DNA of 64,000 nucleotides, from assembly GCF_009766085.1 (NCBI RefSeq), contig NZ_LMUF01000030.1, positions 559,632 to 623,631 on the forward strand. The letters are read 5' to 3'. Both the position numbers and the translations under genes were made by a program. The DNA is from Burkholderia sp. S171 (GTDB lineage: Bacteria > Pseudomonadota > Gammaproteobacteria > Burkholderiales > Burkholderiaceae). This document shows positions 10,376 through 18,561 of the stretch, in pieces. The stretch's first letter is position 1. The number at the start of each line of letters is the position of its first letter. The notes under the pieces are model-generated. The model saw only the letters and a list, made by a program, of their open reading frames with translations, had not been told where the DNA came from and did no database searches.

Positions 10376-11041
10376 ATGGATTCCTCCCTGATACAAACCA
10401 TCGCGGTCTACGCGCTCCCCGTGATCTTCGCGATCACGCTGCATGAAGCCGCTCACGGTTACGCGGCCCGTCTGCTGGGCGACAACACGGCTTACGTGCT
10501 CGGCCGCGTGTCGCTCAATCCAATGCGTCACATCGACCCCGTCGGTACGCTTGCCATTCCGCTGATCCTGTATTTCGCCACCAGCGGCGCGTTTATGTTC
10601 GGTTATGCGAAGCCGGTGCCCGTGGCGTTCGGCAACCTGCGCAATCCGCGCTGGGGCAGCTTGTGGGTCGCGGCGGCCGGTCCTGCGAGCAATTTCGTCC
10701 AGGCGCTCATCTGGGGCGTGATCGCGGTGCTGCTGGCATCGTTTAACGTCAGCGAACCGTTTTTTACGCGCATGGCCGCGGCCGGCGTTGGCGTGAACCT
10801 CGTGCTCGGCGTGCTCAACCTTTTCCCCTTGCCGCCACTCGACGGTGGACGTGTACTGATGGCGCTGCTGCCCGTGCGCGCGTCGATCATGCTGTCGCGG
10901 CTCGAACCTTACGGCTTTTTCATCGTGATGGCACTTGTCATGACCGGCACTTTGACGCGTTTCTGGCTCGGGCCGCTGGTGAGCGCCGGGTATGTCGCGG
11001 TGTCGGCCGTCCTGAATCCCCTTGCCTCGCTCTTACAATAA
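10376..11041 (+). CDS. Site-2 protease family protein (peptidase M50)
   Basis: This 221-residue integral membrane protein carries the zinc-protease motif HEAAHG in its first hydrophobic segment and the second conserved motif NLFPLPPLDGGRVL near residue 145, where the Asp completes the metal site. About five or six membrane segments are apparent. It lacks the PDZ domain of RseP and so belongs to the short, substrate-unknown M50 group often found beside trpS or segregation genes (scpA/B) in bacteria. It ends four bases before the trpS start, so co-transcription with trpS is likely. Confidence 0.9.
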   Translation: MDSSLIQTIAVYALPVIFAITLHEAAHGYAARLLGDNTAYVLGRVSLNPMRHIDPVGTLAIPLILYFATSGAFMFGYAKPVPVAFGNLRNPRWGSLWVAAAGPASNFVQALIWGVIAVLLASFNVSEPFFTRMAAAGVGVNLVLGVLNLFPLPPLDGGRVLMALLPVRASIMLSRLEPYGFFIVMALVMTGTLTRFWLGPLVSAGYVAVSAVLNPLASLLQ

Positions 11042-11045
11042 ATCC

Positions 11046-12248
11046 ATGTTCCCTGACCGTATCTTCTCCGGCATGCGGCCGACCGGCTCGCTGCATCTAG
11101 GCCACTATCACGGCGTGCTCAAGAACTGGGTGCGGCTGCAGTCCGAGTACCCGTGCTTTTTCGCGGTCGTCGACTGGCATGCGCTGACGACCCACTACGA
11201 AACGCCTGAAGTTATCGAGAAGAACGTCTGGGAAGTGCTGATCGACTGGCTCGCGTCGGGCATCGATCCGGCGCAGGCCACGCTCTTCATCCAGAGCCGC
11301 GTGCCCGAACACGCCGAGCTTGCGCTGCTGCTCGGCATGAGCACGCCGCTCGGGTGGCTCGAACGCGTGCCGACCTACAAAGAGCAGATCGAGAAGCTGA
11401 AGGAAAAGGATCTGACCACGTACGGCTTTCTGGGTTATCCGGTGCTGATGGCTGCGGACATCTTGCTGTATCGCGGGTCACTCGTGCCGGTCGGCGAGGA
11501 CCAGGTGCCGCACGTGGAGATGACGCGCGAGATCGCACGGCGCTTTAATTATCTGTACGGGCGTGAGGCGGATTTCGAAGAGAAAGCACTCGACGCCGCA
11601 AAGAAACTCGGCGGCAAACGCGCGAAGCTTTATCACGAACTGCGTGTCGCCTATCAGCAGGAAGGCGACGACGAAGCGCTCGAACAGGCGCGGGCGATGC
11701 TGCAGGAATCGCAGAGCTTGTCCATGAACGATCGCGAACGGCTGTTCGGATACCTGGAAGGCGCGCGCAAGATCATCCTGGTTGAGCCGCAGGCGCTGCT
11801 GACGGAAGCGTCACGCATGCCGGGACTCGATGGCGCGAAGATGTCGAAGTCGTATGGCAACACCATCGGCTTGCGTGAAGATGCCGAGACCATCACGAAG
11901 AAAGTGCGCACCATGCCGACCGATCCGGCGCGGGTTCGCCGCACTGATCCGGGCGATCCGGACAAATGCCCGGTGTGGCAACTGCATCAGGTCTATACCG
12001 ACGAAACCACGCACAAGTGGGTGCAGACGAACTGCCGCAGCGCGGGCATTGGTTGCCTGGAATGCAAGCAACCGGTGATCGAAGGCATCTTGCGCGAGCA
12101 GCAACCCATGCTGGAACGCGCGCAGAAATACATGGACGATCCGTCGCTGTTACGCGCGATCGTGGCTGACGGTTGCGACAAGGCGCGCAAGTTCGCGGTG
12201 GAGACCATGCGCGACGTCCGCGACGCGATGGGCCTCTCGTATAACTGA
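11046..12248 (+). CDS. trpS: Tryptophan--tRNA ligase
   Basis: This class I aminoacyl-tRNA synthetase charges tRNA-Trp in the cytoplasm. The ATP-binding signature appears as TGSLHLGHYHG and the second as GAKMSKSYGN. At 400 residues it is longer than the about 330-residue E. coli enzyme because of an insert (residues about 180-240, rich in charged residues), a feature of the beta-proteobacterial form. The start at ATG 11046 gives MFPDRIFSGMRPTG, matching the family; the longer reading from 11022 overlaps the preceding protease gene. The gene is followed closely by a methyltransferase gene. Confidence 0.97.
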   Translation: MFPDRIFSGMRPTGSLHLGHYHGVLKNWVRLQSEYPCFFAVVDWHALTTHYETPEVIEKNVWEVLIDWLASGIDPAQATLFIQSRVPEHAELALLLGMSTPLGWLERVPTYKEQIEKLKEKDLTTYGFLGYPVLMAADILLYRGSLVPVGEDQVPHVEMTREIARRFNYLYGREADFEEKALDAAKKLGGKRAKLYHELRVAYQQEGDDEALEQARAMLQESQSLSMNDRERLFGYLEGARKIILVEPQALLTEASRMPGLDGAKMSKSYGNTIGLREDAETITKKVRTMPTDPARVRRTDPGDPDKCPVWQLHQVYTDETTHKWVQTNCRSAGIGCLECKQPVIEGILREQQPMLERAQKYMDDPSLLRAIVADGCDKARKFAVETMRDVRDAMGLSYN

Positions 12249-12267
12249 TGAATGACTGGTGATCGCG

Positions 12268-12903
12268 ATGTCAACGCCTGAACCGTCAGCGACGCCACCC
12301 ACGCCTCCTACACCACCGACCATCGCCAGTGCATGGATTGAGCAATGGTCGCATTTGGTGGAGCAGGGCGGCGCGGTACTCGACGTCGCGTCGGGCAATG
12401 GCCGCCATGCGCGTCATTTCGCGTTGCGCGGGCATTCGGTTTTGGCGCTGGATCGCGATGAAACCGCATTGGCAAGCCTCGCTACCGTGCAGCATGTCAC
12501 CACGCGTTGTGCCGATCTGGAAAACGCAAGCTGGCCGCTGCAGGACGACGAGAAATTCGCCGCGGTCGTGGTGACGAATTACCTTCACCGCCCCTTGTTC
12601 CCCTATTTATTCGATGCCCTCGCACCGGGCGGCGTGTTGCTCTACGAGACCTTCGCGGTGGGCAACGAACGGGTTGGGTTCGGCAAGCCGTCGAATCCGG
12701 ACTTCCTGCTCAATCCCGGCGAACTGCTGGACGCCGTATGCGGCCGGTTGCGGGTCATCGCTTATCAGGATGGTTTTATCAACGTGCCGCGCGCATCCTG
12801 CGTACAGCGCATCGTCGCTGCCGCCCCGTTGCGGCCCACGCCAACAGGCCTTACTGAACGTAACAATGCATCAGATCCCGTTCGTTACGTACTGCAGGGC
12901 TAA
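12268..12903 (+). CDS. Class I SAM-dependent methyltransferase (TehB-like)
   Basis: This protein of 211 residues has the SAM-binding motif I VLDVASGNGRHARHFA, the acidic loop VLALDRDETAL and motif IV-like FAAVVVTNYLHRPL, features of small TehB/UbiE-type methyltransferases. The substrate is unknown. The N-terminus is a Pro/Thr-rich stretch (PPTPPTPPT) that is not part of the fold. The start could be ATG 12268 or GTG 12259; neither has a strong ribosome-binding site. It lies 19 bases after trpS on the same strand. A probable dapA promoter sits at its 3' end. Confidence 0.85.
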   Translation: MSTPEPSATPPTPPTPPTIASAWIEQWSHLVEQGGAVLDVASGNGRHARHFALRGHSVLALDRDETALASLATVQHVTTRCADLENASWPLQDDEKFAAVVVTNYLHRPLFPYLFDALAPGGVLLYETFAVGNERVGFGKPSNPDFLLNPGELLDAVCGRLRVIAYQDGFINVPRASCVQRIVAAAPLRPTPTGLTERNNASDPVRYVLQG

Positions 12904-12914
12904 TCCGCTACAAT
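12885..12914 (+). promoter_or_regulatory. Candidate dapA promoter
   Basis: TTACGT at 12885-12890 and TACAAT at 12909-12914 are spaced by 18 bases and lie 32 bases before the dapA start. The -35 half lies inside the 3' end of the methyltransferase gene. Confidence 0.45.
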
Positions 12915-12945
12915 CGCGGTTTACCGACCAATTTCATAGCGTTTC

Positions 12946-13851
12946 ATGACAAACGGAACACACGGCGGCATCCAGATCCGCGGCAGCATTCCTGCCATCG
13001 TCACCCCGATGCACGAGGACGGTAGTCTCGATCTGCCGGCGTTTCGAAAACTGATCGACTGGCATGTTGAAGAGGGCACGAATGGCCTCGTCGTAGTCGG
13101 CACCAGCGGCGAATCGGCCACGCTCTCAGTTGATGAACACATCCTGATGGTGAAAACCGCCGTCGAACACACGGCCAAGCGTTTTCCGATCATCGCCGGC
13201 GCGGGCGGCAACTCCACGTCCGAAGCGGTCGAGCTGGCAAAAGCGGCCAAGGAAGTCGGGGCCGACGCCACGCTGCAAGTAGTCCCTTATTACAACAAGC
13301 CGACGCAAGAAGGCATGTACCTGCACTTCCGCAAAATCGCGGAATCAGTCGACCTGCCCGTCATCCTGTATAACGTTCCGGGCCGGACCGTTGCCGACAT
13401 GAACCACGACACCGTGCTGCGTCTTGCCGACGTGCCGGGCATCGTGGGCGTGAAAGAAGCAACGGGCAATATCGACCGTGCAGCCAACCTGATCAAGTAC
13501 GCGCCCGCGCATTTTGCGATCTACAGCGGTGACGATCCGACCGCGATTGCATTGATGCTGCTCGGTGGCCACGGCAACATTTCGGTGACGGCGAACGTCG
13601 CGCCGCGAGCGATGAGCGAACTCTGCCGAGCGGCGCTTGCCGGCGACGCGATCACCGCCCGCAAGATTCACCTGAGCTTGCTGTCGTTGCACAAGCAGAT
13701 GTTTTGCGAGTCGAATCCGATCCCCGCGAAGTGGGCGCTTGCTGCGCTTGGGCGCATGGAAAGCGGGATTCGCCTGCCGCTGACGCCGCTCGACGCGCGC
13801 TACCACGACGTCGTGCGCGACGCGTTGCGCGAAACAGGACTTCTGGCCTGA
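12946..13851 (+). CDS. dapA: 4-hydroxy-tetrahydrodipicolinate synthase
   Basis: This 301-residue enzyme condenses pyruvate and aspartate semialdehyde, the first step of the lysine/diaminopimelate branch. Motifs: [16 protein letters not shown] (substrate loop), the catalytic Tyr in [11 protein letters not shown] and the Schiff-base Lys in [11 protein letters not shown]. The length is normal. It is followed by bamC, as in E. coli (dapA-nlpB/bamC), a conserved pairing. Aspartokinase, which starts the same pathway, is encoded about 23 kb downstream in this window. Confidence 0.97.
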   Translation: MTNGTHGGIQIRGSIPAIVTPMHEDGSLDLPAFRKLIDWHVEEGTNGLVVVGTSGESATLSVDEHILMVKTAVEHTAKRFPIIAGAGGNSTSEAVELAKAAKEVGADATLQVVPYYNKPTQEGMYLHFRKIAESVDLPVILYNVPGRTVADMNHDTVLRLADVPGIVGVKEATGNIDRAANLIKYAPAHFAIYSGDDPTAIALMLLGGHGNISVTANVAPRAMSELCRAALAGDAITARKIHLSLLSLHKQMFCESNPIPAKWALAALGRMESGIRLPLTPLDARYHDVVRDALRETGLLA

Positions 13852-14013
13852 CGGCCGGCAGCGGGGCGCATTTAAAACATGCTCCCGCTGCAATGCAGTG
13901 GTTTCGGCCTTATTACCGTTTGGCCAGCCAGCGAGTGTCATCAACCCGTCGTTCATCGACCCGTTCCCGGCTTAGCTTCCAGGCAACGCGCATTCAGCAT
14001 CACGAAGGACCTC

Positions 14014-15156
14014 ATGAAACGTTCCGCCTTATTCAATCACGCTCGCACCCTGAGCGTGCTGTCGCTTGGAATCGGCACGCTGATCTCGCTTGCCGGTTGT
14101 GACACCCTGAACGACTGGCTCGCGCCGGATCGGGTCAATTACAAGGGTGCTGAAACGGCGCCTACGCTGACCGTGCCATCGGACCTGAGCACAGGGGACA
14201 TCAGCCAGCGTTATGCCGCACCGCCCAAGCTCAATACGCTTGGCGGCGCTGCTCCGCGCGCGCTTACACCCGCAGGCAATGCAACGGTCGGCGTGCCGAC
14301 CCCGCAAGACCCGTTCGGCATGCACGTGGAGCGTGACGGCGATCGCCGCTGGCTCGTCGTCGATGGCCGTTCCCCCGACCAGCTCTGGCCGCAGTTGCAG
14401 GAGTTCTGGGAGGAGAACGGTTTCACGCTCAAGACCGACGCAGCAGCTACCGGCATCATGACGACCGACTGGGCCGAAAATCGCGCGAACATTCCTGACG
14501 ACTGGTTCAGGAAGAGCATTGGCAAGCTGGTTGACTTCGCTTATTCATCGGGTACGCGCGATCAGTTCCGTACGCTGGTCGAGCGCGGTTCGAGCGGTTC
14601 CACCGACATTTCCATCAGCCACAGCGCAATGGAAGAAGTGTTGACGGGTCAGGACAAGACCTCGTCGAAATGGGTCGAGCGGCCGCGCAATCCCGCACTT
14701 GAAGCCGCGTTCCTCGCGAAGCTGATGGAGAAGTTCGGCCTCACCGACGCACAGGCCAAGCAACTGTTGACCGATGCACGCCCGGCGACCGCGACGGCCA
14801 CGGTTGATACGGCGGGTGGTTCGTCCACGCTCGATCTCTCCGAGCCGTTCGACAGCGCCTGGTTGCGTGTTGGACTCGCGCTTGACCGGACCAACTTCAC
14901 CGTCGACAACCGGGATCGCGCGAAGGGCCTGTATTACGTGCGCTTCTCGGACTCCATGCAGGAGTTGAAGAAGGACGGATTGCTCGGCAAGTTCTTTGGC
15001 GGCGGCACACCGAAGCCTTCACGCGAGTTCATGGTCAACGTGCGTCCGAAGGCCGACACGATTACGCAGATCGCCGTGGTCGATGCCAACGGGCAGGTGG
15101 ATACATCGACTGACGCGCAGCGAATTGTCGCGTTGTTGCATGCGCAGTTGAACTAG
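14014..15156 (+). CDS. bamC: Outer membrane assembly lipoprotein BamC
   Basis: BamC is a lipoprotein of the BAM complex that inserts beta-barrels into the outer membrane. The chosen start, ATG 14014, has AAGGA upstream and gives 380 residues with a signal peptide ending in the lipobox SLAGC (Cys about residue 29). The unstructured N-terminal segment DWLAPDRVNYKGAETAPTL and DLS of BamC that contacts BamD is recognisable, followed by the two helix-grip domains (DRRWLVVDGRSPDQLWPQL and LDLSEPFDSAWLRVGLALD). The dapA-bamC gene order supports the name. An in-frame extension to 13879 lacks a signal peptide. Confidence 0.93.
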   Translation: MKRSALFNHARTLSVLSLGIGTLISLAGCDTLNDWLAPDRVNYKGAETAPTLTVPSDLSTGDISQRYAAPPKLNTLGGAAPRALTPAGNATVGVPTPQDPFGMHVERDGDRRWLVVDGRSPDQLWPQLQEFWEENGFTLKTDAAATGIMTTDWAENRANIPDDWFRKSIGKLVDFAYSSGTRDQFRTLVERGSSGSTDISISHSAMEEVLTGQDKTSSKWVERPRNPALEAAFLAKLMEKFGLTDAQAKQLLTDARPATATATVDTAGGSSTLDLSEPFDSAWLRVGLALDRTNFTVDNRDRAKGLYYVRFSDSMQELKKDGLLGKFFGGGTPKPSREFMVNVRPKADTITQIAVVDANGQVDTSTDAQRIVALLHAQLN

Positions 15157-15166
15157 GTTTTCACTC

Positions 15167-15940
15167 ATGCGTTTTGCCAGTCTCGGCAGCGGCAGCGAAG
15201 GCAACGCGTTGCTGGTCGAGTCGGTCAGCGGCACGACTACCACGCGCGTGCTGCTCGATTGTGGTTTCTCCGCGAAGGAAGTCGAGCGGCGCCTCGCGCG
15301 GCTCGACGTGCGGGCAGACCAGATCGACGCCATTCTTATCACGCACGAGCACGTCGATCACATTGGCGGCGCGCTGACGCTGGCGCGCAAATGGTCTATT
15401 CCGTTGCACATGAGCTGGGGCACCGCACGCGCAGTCGGTGCCGATGACGCGCCGGTGGATCTCCGGGTCCTCTGGGGCGACGAGAGCGTGGTGGTAGGGG
15501 ACCTGGAAGTGCTCCCCTACACTGTGCCCCACGACGCACGCGAACCCCTCCAGTACGTGTTCTCGGACGGCACAAGCCGTTTGGGCGTCCTGACGGATGT
15601 CGGGGGCGCTACTGCCCACATCACGAATGTACTGAGCGGTTGCGATGCGTTGGTGCTCGAATCGAATCACGATGCCGGGATGCTCGCGACAAGCCGCTAT
15701 CCAGCGTCGCTCAAGGCGCGTATTGGCGGTATGCATGGACACCTGAACAACGACGCTGCAGCAGGGATTCTCGCCGCGCTCGATCGATCGAAGCTACGCC
15801 ATCTTGTGGCCGCTCACCTGAGTCGGGAGAACAACTTGCCGGAGCTGGCCCAGGCGGCGCTCGCCGCCGTGCTGGGTGGGGCTGCGGCCGATGTCGTGGT
15901 GGCTACGCAAGCCGATGGGTTCGACTGGCTGTCGTTATAA
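15167..15940 (+). CDS. Metallo-beta-lactamase-fold hydrolase (YycJ/WalJ-like)
   Basis: This 257-residue protein has the di-zinc motif THEHVDHIGG and further ligand histidines in VPHDARE and GHLNND-like segments (MHGHLNND, AAHLSREN). The N-terminal FASLGSGSEGNALLVES matches the YycJ/WalJ group, which has been linked to DNA processing or cell-wall control in Gram-positive bacteria; the role in beta-proteobacteria is not known. It starts ten bases after bamC and probably shares its transcript. A strong terminator follows at 16032-16060. Confidence 0.9.
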   Translation: MRFASLGSGSEGNALLVESVSGTTTTRVLLDCGFSAKEVERRLARLDVRADQIDAILITHEHVDHIGGALTLARKWSIPLHMSWGTARAVGADDAPVDLRVLWGDESVVVGDLEVLPYTVPHDAREPLQYVFSDGTSRLGVLTDVGGATAHITNVLSGCDALVLESNHDAGMLATSRYPASLKARIGGMHGHLNNDAAAGILAALDRSKLRHLVAAHLSRENNLPELAQAALAAVLGGAAADVVVATQADGFDWLSL

Positions 15941-16031
15941 ATCTCTCTGCGTTTCCCTTTAGGCGCTGCGCGACGCGCTGCATAACCCGCGTGTAGATAT
16001 TCAGCGTATTCACATCAAAACCAGCAGACGT

Positions 16032-16060
16032 AAAAAAACCGGCCCGAGGGCCGGTTTTTT
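16032..16060. terminator. Bidirectional intrinsic terminator
   Basis: A GC-rich stem (accggccc with gggccggt around a GA-type loop) is flanked by A on the left and six T on the right. It separates the convergent metallo-hydrolase gene and the minus-strand lipoprotein gene. Confidence 0.9.
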
Positions 16061-16165
16061 CATAAGCCTCCCAGAGTGACATCCTGCGAGGCTTATTGCG
16101 GAGGCTTCGTTTTCAGCTAGATGAAACAGCTAAAAGAGCGAAAAACTAAGCCCCTGACTAGGTGC

Positions 16166-16429
16166 TTACTGGCTTGCGCCCGAAGCAGGAGCAGCTGCAG
16201 AAGCTGCGTCGGTTGCCGATGCAGCAGCCGCAGTTGCGTCGCTTGCAGCAGACGTAGCGCTCGAAGCTGCGTCGCTAGCCGAAGCTGCAGAATCCGAAGC
16301 AGCAGCAGCAGGTGCCGAAGCAGCCGAGGTATCGCTAGCAGCGCCCGGAGCAGCCGTATCGCTAGACTTGTTGCATGCAGCAAGAGCAACAGCAGCCAAC
16401 AGGGATGCTACGAGGAGAGATTTCTTCAT
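16166..16429 (-). CDS. Small Ala/Ser-rich lipoprotein
   Basis: This 87-residue product begins MKKSLLVASLLAAVALAAC, a textbook lipoprotein signal peptide with Cys at residue 19. The rest is built almost only of Ala, Ser, Asp, Thr and Pro (DTSAASAPAAAASDSAASAS and similar), without hydrophobic core, so it is likely disordered on the periplasmic side of a membrane. AAGGA precedes the ATG at 16427-16429 with seven-base spacing; the GTG two codons upstream is too close to it. Comparable low-complexity lipoproteins are common in Burkholderiaceae; no function is known to me. Confidence 0.8.
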   Translation of the reverse strand: MKKSLLVASLLAAVALAACNKSSDTAAPGAASDTSAASAPAAAASDSAASASDAASSATSAASDATAAAASATDAASAAAPASGASQ

Positions 16430-16657
16430 GATCACGTCCTTTTATGGTTAAAGGTAAGCAACAGCGCAAAGTACCGGTAATGTGTGCTCCAACACCGACC
16501 CGGGCCGTTGTGGACTCACATTATGTATGTCTGTGAGACTTCCTACGGCTTGGGCGGAAATTATATGCACTTTCGTATCGACCGTCGATAAATCAGGGGA
16601 CAATACGTTGTCTTTCTCATACATTTCAACCCACGGAACAGCAAGACAGGCCAAACA

Positions 16658-17890
16658 CTAGGCGTTTGCGTCGACTTGTATCCAGCCCGCACAATACCAC
16701 TCGTGTAGTAGCACTGTCATTGACGAATCGCCTGAGAGTGTTACAAAGCGTTTCCCCTCCAAATACCGTTTGTCGGCGAGTTCAGGGAGCCATTTCTTGA
16801 GCTTTCCCGACATTAAATCCTGCTCGCCATTCATAAAATAAGCGTGCTTGTCATAAAGCAGCACAGTCTTTTTATCGAGCTTCAAACCAGACTGTTTCGC
16901 GCGTTCGATAAACCGATCCTCATTCAAAGGGCGTCGCGGCGGATCGAATACAACATTCGGCTTCGGTTCGCTCAGGTACGTGCCGAGAAATGAAGCGACA
17001 TCTTTTTCATTCCATTCGATGTTCGCAAGGATCGCGCCAACCCGTTCGATCATGAGCGGTGGCAGCAACGCCGGATGGCTGACCGCCGGCTGGGCCGGGT
17101 CGCGGTAGCGTTGCGCGCCATCTTTGGCACGCTTCGCACTGCCGCTGAGGGCGTCGTCCAGCCGCTCCGCAAGGTGATACAGGAACTGGCCTGACAGTTC
17201 GCTTGCAGAAGGCGCCCGGAATCCGATAGAGGCGGTCATGCACTCGCCTTCTGCCACGCCGTCATGGGCAATATGGGGCGGCAAGTAAAGCATATCGCCC
17301 GGTTCCAGCACCCACTCCTCGTCCGCTTCGAAGTGCTGTAAAACTTTCAACGGCAACCCCTCTTTTAGCGAGAGATCGCGCTGCGCGCCAAAGCGCCAGC
17401 GTCGTTTGCCGTGGATCTGCAACAGGAAGACGTCGTAGGAATCGAAGTGCGCGCCCACGCCGCCGCCGTCGGTGGCGTACGAAATCATGAGGTCGTCGAC
17501 GCGGGCGTCGGGGATAAAACGGAAGCGGTCCAGCAGCGCGCGGGCACGGTCGTCGTGCAGGTTCACGCCTTGCACGAGTAATGTCCAGTCACGCTTTTTC
17601 ACAGATGGCAACTCATCGGGAGAAAAAGGCCCGTGCTCCATTGCCCAGGACTTGCGAAAATACGTGATGAGGCGCGATTCTGCGTCTTCGCTATCGGCGA
17701 GTTCGAAAAGTTCGTCGCGCGATAGCGGCGCCTGGATGTCAGGAATCGCCTGACGGATCAGCAGCGGCTTTTTCTGCCAGTACCGGCGCATGAATTGCGC
17801 AGGCGTGAGGTTACCGAGCAGGGTTGCAGGTTCGTCGGGAAGCGGCACCGCGAAAGGACTTGAGGGAACGTTAGGGGACCGCGCTGGCAT
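16658..17890 (-). CDS. roxA: Ribosomal oxygenase, cupin/JmjC type (RoxA/YcfD family)
   Basis: This 410-residue protein is a 2-oxoglutarate/Fe(II) oxygenase. The iron ligands appear as His-x-Asp in GAHFDSYDVFLLQ and a distal His in LPPHIAHDGV. E. coli YcfD hydroxylates an Arg of ribosomal protein L16. The N-terminal LTPAQFMRRYWQKKPLLIRQ is a family signature, and the C-terminal winged-helix-like part (LVDKKTVLLYDKHAYF-type) is present. It is divergent from slyD across a 33-base gap that must hold both promoters. Assignment to the L16 hydroxylase is by family. Confidence 0.9.
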   Translation of the reverse strand: MPARSPNVPSSPFAVPLPDEPATLLGNLTPAQFMRRYWQKKPLLIRQAIPDIQAPLSRDELFELADSEDAESRLITYFRKSWAMEHGPFSPDELPSVKKRDWTLLVQGVNLHDDRARALLDRFRFIPDARVDDLMISYATDGGGVGAHFDSYDVFLLQIHGKRRWRFGAQRDLSLKEGLPLKVLQHFEADEEWVLEPGDMLYLPPHIAHDGVAEGECMTASIGFRAPSASELSGQFLYHLAERLDDALSGSAKRAKDGAQRYRDPAQPAVSHPALLPPLMIERVGAILANIEWNEKDVASFLGTYLSEPKPNVVFDPPRRPLNEDRFIERAKQSGLKLDKKTVLLYDKHAYFMNGEQDLMSGKLKKWLPELADKRYLEGKRFVTLSGDSSMTVLLHEWYCAGWIQVDANA

Positions 17891-17891
17891 C

Positions 17892-17897
17892 GTATAA
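17892..17897 (+). promoter_or_regulatory. Candidate -10 of slyD
   Basis: TATAAT lies 26 bases before the slyD ATG in the short gap between the divergent roxA and slyD genes. The matching -35 position is weak (CGTTAG), so the call rests on the -10 and its location. Confidence 0.4.
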
Positions 17898-17923
17898 TTG
17901 AGGCTTGTATCTTGGAGAATCCA

Positions 17924-18463
17924 ATGAAAATCGCAAAAGACACCGTCGTATCAGTAGCCTATAAGCTCTCGGACGCTCATGGCAATCTGATCGAGGAAAG
18001 CGACGAGCCGATGGTCTATCTGCACGGCGGCTATGATGGCACGTTCCCCAAGATCGAGGAAGCACTCGACGGTCAGGAAGCAGGCTATCAAACCCAGTTG
18101 CAGCTCGAACCGCAGGATGCGTTCGGTGAGTACGATCCCGATCTCGTAAAAGTCGAGGCGCGCGGCCGGTTTCCGGAACCGCTCGAAGTCGGCATGCAGT
18201 TTGAAGGCACACCGGAAGACGGCGAGGACGAGCTCGATTCGCTGATCTACACGGTCACCGACGTGGCGGAAGATAAAGTCGTGCTCGACGGCAATCATCC
18301 GCTGGCGGGCATGGCGCTGCGTTTCGCGCTCGATGTCCAGGAAGTCCGCGAAGCGACCGAGGACGAGAAGGAACATCAGCACGCGCATGGCCTCGACGGT
18401 ATCGAAGTCCTCGACGAGGACGACGAAGAGCCGGGCAAGGACGCTGGCCCGACCTTGCATTGA
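17924..18463 (+). CDS. slyD: FKBP-type peptidyl-prolyl isomerase, SlyD family
   Basis: This 179-residue protein is a cytoplasmic prolyl isomerase and metallochaperone-like foldase. The FKBP halves (VVSVAYKLSDAHGNLIEES and NHPLAGMALRFALDVQEVRE) enclose the inserted chaperone flap, the SlyD layout. The tail is His/Glu/Asp-rich (EHQHAHG, then an acidic run) but much poorer in His than E. coli SlyD. The usual pocket sequence PGLE is replaced by FPKIEEAL, so isomerase activity may be reduced. GGAG precedes the ATG at 17924; a TTG at 17912 would place the ribosome-binding site inside the gene. Confidence 0.9.
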   Translation: MKIAKDTVVSVAYKLSDAHGNLIEESDEPMVYLHGGYDGTFPKIEEALDGQEAGYQTQLQLEPQDAFGEYDPDLVKVEARGRFPEPLEVGMQFEGTPEDGEDELDSLIYTVTDVAEDKVVLDGNHPLAGMALRFALDVQEVREATEDEKEHQHAHGLDGIEVLDEDDEEPGKDAGPTLH

Positions 18464-18492
18464 GGCGTGTGTAGAGGTTGAGTCAAGGGATG

Positions 18493-18530
18493 TGAAACGA
18501 GGCGCAGGCAGGTTGCTGCGCCTCGTTTCA
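18493..18530 (+). terminator. Intrinsic terminator after slyD
   Basis: A 15-bp perfect stem (arms 18493-18507 and 18516-18530) closes an eight-base loop; the arm spells tgaaacgaggcgcag. Only a short T-rich tail follows. It sits between slyD and the convergent phosphoesterase-like gene and could act on both. Confidence 0.75.
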
Positions 18531-18561
18531 TTTCGTGCGGTTGATCCGTAAGCGGTGCTAT

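Noticed and set aside
11036..11041. TACAAT as a trpS promoter
   Set aside because: It ends only four bases before the trpS ATG, so transcription would start inside the gene; it also overlaps the stop of the protease gene.
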